Assembly (NCBI GenBank): GCA_002400495.2
Contig: NVQL02000060.1
Coordinates: 1 to 50,799 of the forward strand
Length of the DNA: 50,799 nt
Direction: 5' to 3'
Origin: Alphaproteobacteria bacterium
GTDB taxonomy: Bacteria; Pseudomonadota; Alphaproteobacteria; Rhizobiales; OSC116
The position numbers and the translations under genes were made by a program. The notes below the pieces were generated by a model. It searched no databases and was not told where the DNA came from. It worked only from the letters and a program-made list of their open reading frames with translations. This document shows, one piece after another, positions 7,680 to 16,869 of the stretch (within the stretch, counting starts at the first letter, position 1; every line of letters begins with the position of its first letter).

Positions 7680-9413
7680 TTATTCAGTGTCTACAATACC
7701 TAAATCACTTAGATGCGGACCCGTGTTACAAACCAGCGATGCACCAAAACAAGCTTTAAATATAAGGTAAGGCGGTTGCCATTCAACGATTTCATCCATT
7801 GCGTTGCGAATTTTACGAAAACCTTTAGCCACTTCTTCTAGAGGCAGACTGCTAAGCAACCCGCCAATCGGCAATGCTAGGCTCGCCAGAATTTCACCGT
7901 TTGCGACAACCACTAACCCACCGTTCATATCGCGTATTGTATTGGCTGCGATTGCCATATTATCTTCATCCCCGCCAAATATAGTGAGGTTGTGCGCATC
8001 ATGCGAAACTGTGGTCGCAAACGCGCCTCTCCACACCCCCCATTGACCTAAAAATGCGACTTGAGGCGGGGTATATTTGCCAAAGCGGTTGATGACGGCC
8101 ATTCGTGTCATATCATTGGGACAAACTGCATAGCCATCTTGCACCTCAACTTCACGTTCGCCCCATTGGGTGAAACGTGGTCGCTCAATTATTTTTAATA
8201 TTTGGGTTTTCCCACTGGCTTTAATTCGAAAATGGTTCGCATCAAATTCATCAGTTTTTACGCTTTTTAACAATCCAAGCGGTATATCTGTTGGCTGTAT
8301 TGAAATTGTTAAACTGCCATTCTCCGCAGCTTTTTCTCCGTTTGTAATCACGGTTTTTGCTTTGAAGTCAGTTAAATCCTCAAATAAAACAATATCTGCC
8401 CGTTTACCAGGGGCAATAAGGCCAAGATCAACGCGTCCAATTTGTGTTGCGGCATTTAATGTAGCGGCTCGAAGTGTTTTGATCGGGTCGAGACCATATT
8501 TCACCAGCCGTTTCACCACGTCATTTAGGCCACCAACTTTATATAAATCATCAGCAAAAATATCATCTGTGCAAAGCGTCAAGGTTTGTGGCACATCTCC
8601 TAACTCGTTTAATCTTTCAACAAATTCGGGCAGCAAATGGTCGTGCGATCCACGCATTTCTATGGTTAGTCCAGCTTCTAATTTTGCCTGTAAATCATCT
8701 GCCGAGGTTAATTCATGGTCGGTTGATACCCCCGCAGCAACATATGCATTTAATTCAGATTCTTTTAAGCTGCGGGCATGTCCACAAACTCGTTTTCCTG
8801 ATGCTAACCCCGCTTGCACAATGTCAGTCATTCTTTTTTCGCCGTCTAAAACCGAACGCATTGCCATCACTTCGGCAACGCCATGAATATTTTCTCGGCT
8901 AAGTAATTGTTCCAAAATCTCTGGTGTAAAATCAGCCCCCGTGGTTTCGAACCCTGGTGCTGATGGCACGCATGATGGGGCTAAGGTGATCATTCTAAGG
9001 GGTGATTTAGAAGCCGCCTTCAGAGCATAGTCAACCCCAAGCAACCCACTCACATTAGCCAATTCATGCGGATCCCAAACTATGGTTGTCACACCGCGAG
9101 GCAATACATTCTGGGTGTAAGTTTCTGGCGTAATCATTGAGCTTTCAACATGCATATGGGTGTCGATTAAGCCTGGCGATATAAATAGACCATCAGCTTT
9201 GATTGTCTGTTTGGCTTGCTTAAATTGTCCAACTTTATGTACGCTGGCTATCATGGATCCTATAATGCCAATGTCGGCATATCTTAGTTTGCCCGTCACC
9301 ATGTCAACCAATTGTCCGCCGATGATGAGCATATCAAATGGAGTTTTTCCTTGTGCCGCTTTCACAGCCCGATCCCGAAGATTTGGTGCATTTAAATCTT
9401 GTGGCTCATTCAT
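7680..9413 (-). CDS. ade: Adenine deaminase
   Basis: A 577-residue amidohydrolase of the bacterial adenine deaminase type, which converts adenine to hypoxanthine and ammonia. The metal-binding THMHVESS motif near residue 84 is diagnostic of this family, followed by PHELANVSG near 117, H-A-R near 213, D-H-E-L near 233 and C-T-D-D-I near 283. The C-terminal domain has the family's VSHDAHN and Gly-rich G-G-L-V-V-V stretches. It overlaps the nucleoside hydrolase gene by eight bases, so the two are translationally coupled: hydrolase releases the base, deaminase processes it. Length and motifs are complete. Confidence 0.93.
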   Translation of the reverse strand: MNEPQDLNAPNLRDRAVKAAQGKTPFDMLIIGGQLVDMVTGKLRYADIGIIGSMIASVHKVGQFKQAKQTIKADGLFISPGLIDTHMHVESSMITPETYTQNVLPRGVTTIVWDPHELANVSGLLGVDYALKAASKSPLRMITLAPSCVPSAPGFETTGADFTPEILEQLLSRENIHGVAEVMAMRSVLDGEKRMTDIVQAGLASGKRVCGHARSLKESELNAYVAAGVSTDHELTSADDLQAKLEAGLTIEMRGSHDHLLPEFVERLNELGDVPQTLTLCTDDIFADDLYKVGGLNDVVKRLVKYGLDPIKTLRAATLNAATQIGRVDLGLIAPGKRADIVLFEDLTDFKAKTVITNGEKAAENGSLTISIQPTDIPLGLLKSVKTDEFDANHFRIKASGKTQILKIIERPRFTQWGEREVEVQDGYAVCPNDMTRMAVINRFGKYTPPQVAFLGQWGVWRGAFATTVSHDAHNLTIFGGDEDNMAIAANTIRDMNGGLVVVANGEILASLALPIGGLLSSLPLEEVAKGFRKIRNAMDEIVEWQPPYLIFKACFGASLVCNTGPHLSDLGIVDTE

Positions 9414-10341
9414 CTTTCATTTCCTTCACTAAAGCGGCGATGCATAGTTCACGCGCTTCTTTTATATCGATACTGGTCATAAGTTCAACATTAGGAATGT
9501 CATGAAAATCAAAAATTGTGCGCCCATATTCAGCGGTGTTTTCTAATATAACATCTAGCTTTACAGCTGTTATCTCTATACCAGCCTTTTTGCGGGTCGT
9601 CTCGGCACACATATCAAGCGCCGCGAGCGGGTCATAAATTGACATGGCATTGCCGCCGCGTATTAAGGCAATGTCTAAATAACCACCAGCGAGATCTGCT
9701 AGTAATTTATTACCCTTTAATTTCAAGGTTTCAATGTCAATTTCTTGATATGAGACCTTTCTGCATATTTCCAAATCTACGATTCTAAGTGGTGCTTTAT
9801 TTTCAACTAGGCTCGCCAAAGCTTCGGGGTCTGCTAATGCGTTAAATTCGGCATATTGGCTATGGTTCCCACGGCCATTTGAACCGCCCATCCACGTAAT
9901 TTTTTTTATTTTGCGCGCAAGTTCTGGGTGAGTTTTGTAAAATATTGCAATATTGGTTAAGGGACCAAGCGCCAATATCTCATGCACTTCGCCTTCCGCC
10001 AGTTCTCGATTTGCCCAATGGTAGAGGCTTTCAATTGCACCAAGAGTTCCTGTCGGTGGAGTGATTTGAGGTAAGGTTTCTCCGCGACTTTTAATGCCCG
10101 TTTTACCTAAAATTTGCTCTGCTGTTTCTGGCTGTCTCTTAAGTGGTTTTTCAGCACCAACAGAAATTTCCCATCCAAATTTGAATATGGATTCCGCACC
10201 AAATGCATTTTTACAAACTTGTTCCAATGTTGAGTTGCCCGCAACCAAAGACAGCCCGTCAACGGGCACTCTGTGGTGCTTTAAAAGCAGCAATGCCCAA
10301 AGGTCATCAAATCCATAGTCTGTATCTACCCAAATGCCCAT
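9406..10341 (-). CDS. Nucleoside hydrolase (IUNH family)
   Basis: A 311-residue member of the inosine-uridine nucleoside N-ribohydrolase family, cleaving nucleosides to base and ribose. The N-terminal Ca-binding signature is DTDYGFDD (usual form DxDxxxDD) at residues 6-13, the Asn-rich active-site loop appears as N-I-A near 134, and the MGGSNGRGN...AEFN.LADPEA block lies near 163-185. The start ATG overlaps the ATPase stop codon (TAATG at 10339-10343). The position between an importer and adenine deaminase points to adenosine or another purine nucleoside, although family members vary in base preference. Confidence 0.9.
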   Translation of the reverse strand: MGIWVDTDYGFDDLWALLLLKHHRVPVDGLSLVAGNSTLEQVCKNAFGAESIFKFGWEISVGAEKPLKRQPETAEQILGKTGIKSRGETLPQITPPTGTLGAIESLYHWANRELAEGEVHEILALGPLTNIAIFYKTHPELARKIKKITWMGGSNGRGNHSQYAEFNALADPEALASLVENKAPLRIVDLEICRKVSYQEIDIETLKLKGNKLLADLAGGYLDIALIRGGNAMSIYDPLAALDMCAETTRKKAGIEITAVKLDVILENTAEYGRTIFDFHDIPNVELMTSIDIKEARELCIAALVKEMKDE

Positions 10342-11360
10342 TAACTCGCCTGTTCAATAAAATGCGCTTCACTTTTGGGTAAATCAAAGGCTAGGCTTTC
10401 ACCAATTTTGTAGCTTTTTTTCTGTGCCGATACATCAGCCATTATCACACCAATTTCCGCATCTAAAACATATTCTCGACGTTCTCCCGCAAAGGCAACG
10501 CTTTTCACAACCGCTTTGTATTTGCCTTGGCCGATTTTAACGCCGCTAGGGCGCCAAGCTAAATGGCCAGATTCTGATTTAAAGTCGAGTGACATTTTGC
10601 CAGCATCGCCGATAATGACATTGTTCGAAACCTCAAATATATTTTCAAAACCTAAAAAATCGGCTGCAAAAACCGATGTCGGTTTGTTATATAATTCATC
10701 TGGTGTGCCGATTTGTTCGATAAGCCCATCTTTCATTAACACGATTCTATCTGCCAATGCGAGGGCTTCGGATTGGTCGTGTGTCACGAATATCATGGTG
10801 ATGCCCGTTTCGCGTTGAACACGTTGCAACTCAGCGCGCATTTCTAAACGCAAACGCGCGTCTAGGTTGGATAAAGGTTCATCTAACAACAGAACTTTTG
10901 GTTCCATCACCATCGATCTTGCCAAAGCAAGCCGCTGTTGTTGCCCGCCCGACATTTCTGAGGGCTTTCTGTTGGCCAAATGCAACAAGCCGACAGTATC
11001 AAGACCTTTATTGGTTTTTTCAACAATCTCTGCTTCAGGAAGTTTTTTTATTCTCAAACCAAAGGCAACATTTTCGAACCCAGATAGATGTGGGAACAGC
11101 GCGTAAGATTGAAACATCAACCCAATTTCACGTTTGTTGGCAGGGACATTGGTAACATCTTTTCCATCGATATAAATTTGACCCGATTGCGGCGCCAAAA
11201 GCCCAGCAATTGAACGCATGGTCGTGGTTTTTCCGCAACCTGAAGGGCCAAGTAAGGCGATTAACTCGCCTTTATCACATGAGAAGTTCAGTTTTGGAAC
11301 GGCAACCATATCACCATATGCCAAAGTCAGGTCTTTTAATAAAATGTAAGGGCTAGACAT
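10341..11360 (-). CDS. PotA-like ABC transporter ATP-binding protein
   Basis: A 339-residue ATPase with Walker A GPSGCGKTT near residue 38, signature MSGGQQQR near 138, Walker B VLLLDEPLSNLD near 159 and H-loop FVTHDQSEAL. After residue 235 a TOBE-type C-terminal domain follows, as in PotA/FbpC-type ATPases. It overlaps the upstream permease gene by eight bases and the downstream nucleoside hydrolase start by one. By sequence it would be called a polyamine importer ATPase; by context it probably powers purine nucleoside uptake. Confidence 0.88.
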   Translation of the reverse strand: MSSPYILLKDLTLAYGDMVAVPKLNFSCDKGELIALLGPSGCGKTTTMRSIAGLLAPQSGQIYIDGKDVTNVPANKREIGLMFQSYALFPHLSGFENVAFGLRIKKLPEAEIVEKTNKGLDTVGLLHLANRKPSEMSGGQQQRLALARSMVMEPKVLLLDEPLSNLDARLRLEMRAELQRVQRETGITMIFVTHDQSEALALADRIVLMKDGLIEQIGTPDELYNKPTSVFAADFLGFENIFEVSNNVIIGDAGKMSLDFKSESGHLAWRPSGVKIGQGKYKAVVKSVAFAGERREYVLDAEIGVIMADVSAQKKSYKIGESLAFDLPKSEAHFIEQAS

Positions 11361-12132
11361 AACGAGAAAATCCTAAAAATTTTTCAGCGAGGAAAACAAT
11401 CCCCACTGAAAGAAAAGCTAAAAGAGCCGATAACGCTGCGACGGATGGGTCATAAGTAATTTCCATATAAGCCAACATATCAATCGGCAAGGTGCGCACG
11501 CCAGGCCCCGAGAGAAATAGAGACACAGGAACTTGATTGAAACTGGTGACGAATCCCAAAATAAAGGCAGCTAAAACTCCGCCTTTAATATTTGGCAGAA
11601 CCACCTTAAAAAACGCACTTAATCGGGTGCAACCGAGTAACACAGCCGCTTCTTCCATATCAGAACGTAAATTTGTCATGCTTGAGGAAACAACCCGCAC
11701 CGCGTAAGGCAATACCAATGCCGTATGAGCGAAGAATAAAGCCAAGGTAACCGTTAAACCTATCGGTAAAACCAGATATCTTAAAAGTGCCAAACCAACA
11801 ATGATACCAGGCACGATGATGGGCGCGGCAACAATGGTTTTAATGGTTTCGGCATAGGGTATTTCGTACCGATTCAATGCATATGCTGCGGGCACGCCAA
11901 GCGCTAGAGCAATCAAAGTGCCAAATATAGCCAATGCCATTGAGAGTATAAAGCTGTCACGAAAGCTCTCAATTTCAAAAACTTTCAAATACCATTTTAG
12001 CGATATCCCATCTGGCGGAAAGGCCAAGCTTTGCCCCGCAGATAAACCCGCTATAATGATGATTAAAAACGGCCCGATTAAAAAAATAAGTGTGAGGCCT
12101 AAAATAAGCCGAGATGTCCATTTTTCTGTCAT
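11353..12132 (-). CDS. PotC-like ABC permease
   Basis: A 259-residue inner-membrane permease with six predicted hydrophobic segments and an EAA loop near residue 160 (MEEAAVLLGCTRLSAFFKVV followed by LPNIK). Length and motif spacing match the PotC half of the spermidine/putrescine/2-AEP-type importers. It is separated by one base from the preceding PotB-like gene and overlaps the ATPase gene, so the subunits are made from one message. Confidence 0.87.
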   Translation of the reverse strand: MTEKWTSRLILGLTLIFLIGPFLIIIIAGLSAGQSLAFPPDGISLKWYLKVFEIESFRDSFILSMALAIFGTLIALALGVPAAYALNRYEIPYAETIKTIVAAPIIVPGIIVGLALLRYLVLPIGLTVTLALFFAHTALVLPYAVRVVSSSMTNLRSDMEEAAVLLGCTRLSAFFKVVLPNIKGGVLAAFILGFVTSFNQVPVSLFLSGPGVRTLPIDMLAYMEITYDPSVAALSALLAFLSVGIVFLAEKFLGFSRYV

Positions 12133-12133
12133 G

Positions 12134-12955
12134 TCATTCCCTCGCTGTTGCGATGCGTTTTAACAGTAAGTTTGTACCGAAGCACATGGCAATTAATATG
12201 GTCGCAATGATACTTGCTGAAACATAATCGTTTGAAACGCTCACTTTTTGATAGAGCAGTGTTTCTAACATTAATACTTTCGCGCCACCTAAAATTGCAG
12301 GTGTGATGTAGGCGGTTAATGAGCCTGTGAAAACCAAAGTGCCGCCCATTACCAAACCTTCTTTGGTGAGTGGTAAGATGATTTTGGTGAAAACTTGCAA
12401 CCAATTTGCCCCCAATACACGGGCTGCTGAGATTGCGTCACGCGGCAAGTTTTCCATAGAACTGACCAAAGAGATGATCATTAACGGCAAAAACAATTGT
12501 AACAAACCAAGAAACACAGCTGTTTCGGTAAATAATATACGAATGGGCGTATCGCTTAACCCTAGCCCGATAATGGCGTCATTAACAATGCCAGTTCGGC
12601 CTAAAATAACAATCCATGCATAGGTTCTGGCCACAGGTGATATCATCAGCGGCAAAACAACCATGCCAAAAATTCGACCCCGTGATTTTGGGTCGAGATT
12701 AACAATGCAAAAAGCACTCGCATAACCAATTACGGCTGAAACCGCCGCCACAAGAAACCCTAATTTTAAAGTTCGAAGGAATACGGTTTGGTTTAATGGC
12801 TTGCTTATAAAGTCAATATAACCTTGAAGTGACCACCCCCCATCGAGCTGGAAGGCTTCGGATAATAAAATCCCAACAGGTAATAAAAATAATATGCCAA
12901 TGAATAAAGCAGCAGGCAGCGCGAGCGCAAACCCTTCTTTGCGATTTTGGAACAT
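12134..12955 (-). CDS. PotB-like ABC permease
   Basis: A 273-residue inner-membrane permease with an N-terminal membrane segment and an EAA-type loop near residue 175 (DAISAARVLGANWLQVFTKI then LPLTKEG). The start at the ATG ending at 12955 is chosen because AGGAG lies six bases upstream; a longer frame needs TTG at 12961. It follows the binding-protein gene after a strong hairpin (12976-13002). With the PotC-like gene it forms the membrane pore. Confidence 0.86.
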   Translation of the reverse strand: MFQNRKEGFALALPAALFIGILFLLPVGILLSEAFQLDGGWSLQGYIDFISKPLNQTVFLRTLKLGFLVAAVSAVIGYASAFCIVNLDPKSRGRIFGMVVLPLMISPVARTYAWIVILGRTGIVNDAIIGLGLSDTPIRILFTETAVFLGLLQLFLPLMIISLVSSMENLPRDAISAARVLGANWLQVFTKIILPLTKEGLVMGGTLVFTGSLTAYITPAILGGAKVLMLETLLYQKVSVSNDYVSASIIATILIAMCFGTNLLLKRIATARE

Positions 12956-12975
12956 TAACAACTCCTAAAAAGGTA

Positions 12976-13002
12976 ACGCGGCATAAATTAATTATGCCGC
13001 GT
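12976..13002 (-). other. Hairpin after PotD-like binding-protein gene
   Basis: A perfect 11-bp stem (ACGCGGCATAA / TTATGCCGCGT) with a 5-base loop sits between the binding-protein stop codon and the PotB-like start. There is no U-tract typical of a full terminator. It probably protects the upstream mRNA or partly terminates transcription so that the binding protein exceeds the permeases. Confidence 0.78.
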
Positions 13003-13008
13003 ATTTAG

Positions 13009-14028
13009 TTATTTGATAACAACTTCATTCCACAAATCGACCCAGCCATCGCGGTTATCAATAATATCCGCAGGGCTAATCATATTTAGGGAATTAATCA
13101 ACTCAGCGCCATAAGTTAAAGATTCAGCAATTTCGTCTGAAACCACAACTTCTTTATTGGCTGGGCTGTCGATTTTGGCTTCGGCAATGCGGGTTTGTAC
13201 TTCAGTAGATAACCAATAATCCATAAACTCATAGGCCAAATCTTCATTGCCATTATTTTTGGTCATGAGCATCACATTAACACCACCAGTTTGGCCTTCT
13301 TTTGGCGTTGCCCATTTAAAATCAAGCTCACTACCAGAAAAGCGGCTCCAAGCAAAGCGACCCACTGGTGCAGCGATGACTTCTTCTTGCTGCATTAATT
13401 GCGCCAATTGCGATGAACGTACATAGAAAGTTACAATGTCATCGGATTTTTCGCCAATGGCATTAATCGTATCGGTAAAATCAATACCATCATGTCCCAA
13501 TGCTTGTGACAGCATATGCAAAGTAAGCGGGCCTTGTGTACCTGTAATGTTTGGCAGCGCGACACGGCCTTTCACTTCTGGCGACAATAAGTCTGCCCAG
13601 CTGTCAATTTCTAGCAAATCTGCACGGTAGACAATGGAGCTTGCATAAAATGTGTAGCCAACCGCCATGTTGCCACCAATTGGGTCTTGTGCGGCTTTAT
13701 ATAGCTTATCAAAACTTGTTAATTTGGTGCTGTCTATTTTTGCCAGCAAGTCTTTGCGTGCCAAGGCTAAGGCGTCATGTGATGAAATCACTGCAACGTC
13801 AATAACTGGGTTTGCGGCATTGGCTTCGATTTTCGCCATACGCTCGACGCTATTGCCTGTTTCAATGACCAGTTTACAACCACATTTTTCTTCAAAAGGG
13901 TCATATAAGGCTTTTTTATAGGCATCTTGCGCAAATGAATAAACAGAAATCGTCAGTGTTTTTTCTGCAGCTTGCGCCACTCCTGCCATAAGGCCAAGTG
14001 CTGTCGTAATATATAGTAGGTGCTTCAT
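13009..14028 (-). CDS. PotD-like periplasmic binding protein
   Basis: A 339-residue family-1 extracellular binding protein. A signal peptide (MKHLLYITTALGLMAGVAQA) precedes a mature part starting AEKTLTISVYSFAQD. The P-N-I-T-G-T-Q-G-P and A-A-P-V-G-R-F-A-W segments fit the PotD/Fe3+-type cluster. The gene follows the LacI-type regulator by 36 bases and heads the structural part of the purine operon. By fold alone polyamines or 2-aminoethylphosphonate would be guessed; the downstream hydrolase and deaminase suggest a purine nucleoside. Ligand unproven. Confidence 0.85.
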   Translation of the reverse strand: MKHLLYITTALGLMAGVAQAAEKTLTISVYSFAQDAYKKALYDPFEEKCGCKLVIETGNSVERMAKIEANAANPVIDVAVISSHDALALARKDLLAKIDSTKLTSFDKLYKAAQDPIGGNMAVGYTFYASSIVYRADLLEIDSWADLLSPEVKGRVALPNITGTQGPLTLHMLSQALGHDGIDFTDTINAIGEKSDDIVTFYVRSSQLAQLMQQEEVIAAPVGRFAWSRFSGSELDFKWATPKEGQTGGVNVMLMTKNNGNEDLAYEFMDYWLSTEVQTRIAEAKIDSPANKEVVVSDEIAESLTYGAELINSLNMISPADIIDNRDGWVDLWNEVVIK

Positions 14029-14064
14029 ATTTTCCTCTTACTTTGGTTAAGTTTGGTTGTTTTT

Positions 14065-15021
14065 TTATTTCCGTGTAGGCGATGCTGTTGAATCGCGTGA
14101 TATAAAACTCATATTAATGACATTGGATTTTGGTAGCTGTTCTGCCCCATCAATGGATAGGCATAAAAATTCGATCGCTTGGCGGGCAATTTCTTGGACA
14201 TCTGGGGCAAGTGAGGAAAGCTGCGGGCTTATGACTTTGCATATTGGTAAATCATCAAAACCTACCACACTTAAATCCTCAGGTATTTTAAGACCCACCT
14301 GATGTGCACTTGACATAATGTTAAGTGCCGATAAATCCGAAACTGCAATAACCGCAGTAATTCCTTCATCATGTAACGTTGCAATATCTATTTTCATCTT
14401 GTCAGCCCATATGGTTTTATATTTTGCTTGATCGCTTAAGGCCCTTTGCATACCCGCGATGCGTTCTTTTTGAACATCCGATAATGAGTCAGCGCCTAGT
14501 AATAAAAAATGATTATGCCCAAGTTTTAAGAGAGTCTCTGCCGCTAACATTCCGCCCTGAAAATGATTGGCTGAAACTGTATTCATTGGGTCTGATTGAC
14601 TATTGATAACCGCCATCGGGATTGATTGGGCAGTTAATGTGCTACCCCGCCGTGGGACAATCACCAGACCATCTACCCCACGTTGCACTAAACGTGTAAT
14701 GGCAGCGGCTTGTCCATTCCCATCGTCTCTAGAATCGGCAATCAAAACACCATAGCCAACTGCATCTGCAGCAGACTCAATACCTTGCGCAAATTTTGCA
14801 AAAAGAGGATGAGTGATGTCAGGTAAGACAAAACCGAGAATATGACTTCGTCCGGTTTTTAAAGCACGTGCCGCAGCATTTGGCTTGTAACCTAATTCAT
14901 TGGCTCTGGATAAAACCCGTTTTGTCACGGCAGGAGATACGCGGCCCTTGCCACTAAGTGCGTTGGATACGCTAGCAACAGATAGTCCGAGATCATTTGC
15001 GATTTGTTTAAGACTTGACAA
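14065..15021 (-). CDS. LacI-family transcriptional regulator of the purine operon
   Basis: A 318-residue LacI/GalR-family regulator. The N-terminal HTH (LKQIANDLGLSVASVSNALS) is followed by the hinge helix (PNAAARALKTGRS), then a periplasmic-binding-protein-like sensor domain with G-F-D-D-L-P-I near residue 271. The reading frame begins with TTG at 15021; I keep it because LacI proteins start only a few residues before the HTH. An 18-bp palindrome (15037-15054) lies directly upstream, so autoregulation is likely. The effector would be a purine base or nucleoside if the operon reading is right. Confidence 0.88.
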   Translation of the reverse strand: MSSLKQIANDLGLSVASVSNALSGKGRVSPAVTKRVLSRANELGYKPNAAARALKTGRSHILGFVLPDITHPLFAKFAQGIESAADAVGYGVLIADSRDDGNGQAAAITRLVQRGVDGLVIVPRRGSTLTAQSIPMAVINSQSDPMNTVSANHFQGGMLAAETLLKLGHNHFLLLGADSLSDVQKERIAGMQRALSDQAKYKTIWADKMKIDIATLHDEGITAVIAVSDLSALNIMSSAHQVGLKIPEDLSVVGFDDLPICKVISPQLSSLAPDVQEIARQAIEFLCLSIDGAEQLPKSNVINMSFISRDSTASPTRK

Positions 15022-15036
15022 ATTTAGTTACCAATA

Positions 15037-15054
15037 TGATTAAACGTTTAATCA
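15037..15054. promoter_or_regulatory. LacI-type operator, 18-bp perfect palindrome
   Basis: TGATTAAACGTTTAATCA is a perfect palindrome with the central CG step typical of LacI/GalR operators. It lies 16 bases upstream of the start codon of the LacI-type regulator, where binding would block the whole minus-strand purine operon. Confidence 0.8.
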
Positions 15055-15205
15055 AAACTTTACGATTTTGTCGTTAAATTGTCAAGGTGCAAAAATTAAT
15101 CTAATTTTTTCTAAAGATTCCTATAAAAGGAAGTGAAATAACTTGAAAAATGGCTAAGTGTCATTAAATGTAAAATTCACGAAAATTGTATCGGAAAAAT
15201 TAAAA

Positions 15206-15838
15206 ATGTTACTTGAAAAACTAAAATGGCGTTATGCAACCAAACAAATGGACGCCTCTAAAACAGTTTCAAATGAAAAAATTGACAACATTTTGGAAGC
15301 CATTAATCTAGCTCCAACTTCAAGCGGCCTTCAGCCTTTTGAGATCATAGTTGTAACAGACGCAAAAACAAAAGAAAAACTGAAAGAAGTGGGCTTTGGT
15401 CAAACTCAATTTGTAGATGGATCACATATTATTATTTTTGCGGCTTGGGACAATTATACAGAAACGCGCATTGATTCTGTTGTTGAGTTGCTTGGGAAAG
15501 AACGCGGCGAGGTTTCAGAGGGATTGCTAGCTTATTACGAAAACATAAAAAACATGTATCTTCCTCGGTCTGAGCAAGAAAATTTTGAACATGCAGCGCG
15601 TCAAGCATACATTGCACTTGGATTTGGGTTAATTGCAGCTGCATTTGAAGACGTTGATGCTACTCCAATGGAAGGCTTTATTCCATCAAAAGTTGATAAA
15701 ATACTAGGTCTAAAAGAACGCGGGCTTAAATCAACTTCTGTAATTTCTCTCGGCTATAGAGATGCTGAAAATGACTGGTTAGCCCATTTGAAAAAGGTTC
15801 GCCGCCCGTTAGAAGATATTGTAACCAGAATTGACTAA
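15206..15838 (+). CDS. Nitroreductase-family NAD(P)H oxidoreductase
   Basis: A flavin-dependent nitroreductase-like protein of 210 residues. It opens with the family pattern LLEKLKWRYATKQMD, followed by N-L-A-P-T-S-S-G-L-Q-P-F-E-I near residue 33 (FMN binding), A-R-Q-A-Y-I-A-L-G-F near 131 and a conserved G-F-I-P-S-K-V-D-K-I-L-G-L segment near 154. I prefer the ATG at 15206 to the upstream GTG at 15158 because nitroreductases begin close to this motif. It stands alone on the plus strand, divergent from the purine operon, and may share the 15022-15157 promoter region. Substrate unknown. Confidence 0.85.
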   Translation: MLLEKLKWRYATKQMDASKTVSNEKIDNILEAINLAPTSSGLQPFEIIVVTDAKTKEKLKEVGFGQTQFVDGSHIIIFAAWDNYTETRIDSVVELLGKERGEVSEGLLAYYENIKNMYLPRSEQENFEHAARQAYIALGFGLIAAAFEDVDATPMEGFIPSKVDKILGLKERGLKSTSVISLGYRDAENDWLAHLKKVRRPLEDIVTRID

Positions 15839-15882
15839 TAATATGACGAAAATTTAATTATCGTTTAAAATTATGATTTAAA

Positions 15883-15907
15883 GTGATCGAGAGGAATTCT
15901 CGATCAC
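15883..15907. terminator. Inverted repeat after the nitroreductase gene
   Basis: A perfect 10-bp stem, GTGATCGAGA / TCTCGATCAC, with a 5-base loop lies 45 bases after the stop codon and between two converging genes. It is followed by an A-rich, not T-rich, stretch on the plus strand, so a bidirectional terminator is plausible but not certain. The next 140 bases to 16049 hold nothing recognisable. Confidence 0.55.
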
Positions 15908-16049
15908 AAATTATTGCAAGTGCTACATCGGTAAGGCTCGATTACATTATGCTAGAAAGAGTGTTGAAGTGTTTCAACGGATTGGGCTAGAGCGAAAAAC
16001 CGTTGCCTTATCATTTTATATTGGTATTGAGCATGGGGTCCATTTTTTG

Positions 16050-16868
16050 TTATTCTATCAGTTGGCCGTTCTTGTTAAAATAAGGGTGTGGGCCATCGAA
16101 ACGACCGATATAACTTATGTGTGAGGTTAGTTTATTTTCTTCATCCAACCGAAATAATTGCAGTGCAGGCGGCTCCAAGGTGAAGCACGGTTGCGCATTA
16201 AACTCCAGATCTAGCACAGTGGCATGGGCGGCATTGGGGGCAATGCTATAGACAGTTGAGTTGATGACTGTCTGAATGGCTCGGTGGACATGACCGCAAG
16301 CTACCTGTTTTACGCAAGAATTTTTATCGATAAGCTTGGTGAATTCTTCTGCATTCAATAAATTTTGTACATCCATATGCTCTATACCCGTTTTGAATGG
16401 CGGGTGATGCATAAAAATGAGAGTTGGTTTTTCTGGTTGTTCATTCAATACTTGATCTAACCAACTTAGGCTTGATGGCGGTAAATAACCATGCGGTTTC
16501 CGCTCAACAAGTGTATCAAGCCCAATCAATCTCAACGGAAAATTATCAATTGAATAATGTATATATTCATCGCCCATAAAATAGTCATTCTCACGAAAGC
16601 TATCATAAAGATTTTTGCGTTGATCGTGATTGCCAGGCACCACATAATAAGGCATGTTGAGTTGACCTAACAGTGATTTTGTATGTTCATATTCTGCCAT
16701 TGTGCCATTGTCAGTTAAATCACCAGAAATAATAACCGCATCTATTTTGGGTGTGAAATGATTAATATGTTGAACAGTGTCTTTTGCAAATTTTACGGTA
16801 TCAACCCGATTATAAGCCAATTTTCCATTATCTTTAATATGCAGATCAGTCATTTGGGCGAGTAACAT
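16050..16868 (-). CDS. GpdQ-like glycerophosphodiesterase/metallophosphodiesterase
   Basis: A 272-residue binuclear metallophosphoesterase with the blocks D-L-H at residues 8-10, GDLTDNG near 51, GNHDQR near 84, MHHPPF near 150 and GHVHRA near 190. Two further stretches, Y-S-I-D-N-F-P-L-R-L-I-G-L-D-T and the C-terminal Y-I-G-R-F-D-G-P-H-P, resemble GpdQ, a broad glycerophosphodiesterase. The ATG ending at 16868 is supported by AAGGAGAG six bases upstream, inside the end of the ATPase gene; a longer frame to 16898 lacks this. The gene is last in an importer operon with one base between it and the ATPase gene, so its substrate is likely the imported compound. Confidence 0.86.
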   Translation of the reverse strand: MLLAQMTDLHIKDNGKLAYNRVDTVKFAKDTVQHINHFTPKIDAVIISGDLTDNGTMAEYEHTKSLLGQLNMPYYVVPGNHDQRKNLYDSFRENDYFMGDEYIHYSIDNFPLRLIGLDTLVERKPHGYLPPSSLSWLDQVLNEQPEKPTLIFMHHPPFKTGIEHMDVQNLLNAEEFTKLIDKNSCVKQVACGHVHRAIQTVINSTVYSIAPNAAHATVLDLEFNAQPCFTLEPPALQLFRLDEENKLTSHISYIGRFDGPHPYFNKNGQLIE

Positions 16869-16869
16869 A

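Noticed and set aside
8170..8886. 238-residue open frame on the plus strand
   Set aside because: It lies antisense inside the adenine deaminase gene, has no family motif and is rich in Ser/Phe as expected from an antisense frame.
10341..14028. Spermidine/putrescine importer (potABCD)
   Set aside because: Sequence type fits, but co-transcription with nucleoside hydrolase and adenine deaminase makes a purine ligand more likely; the symbols were therefore not used.
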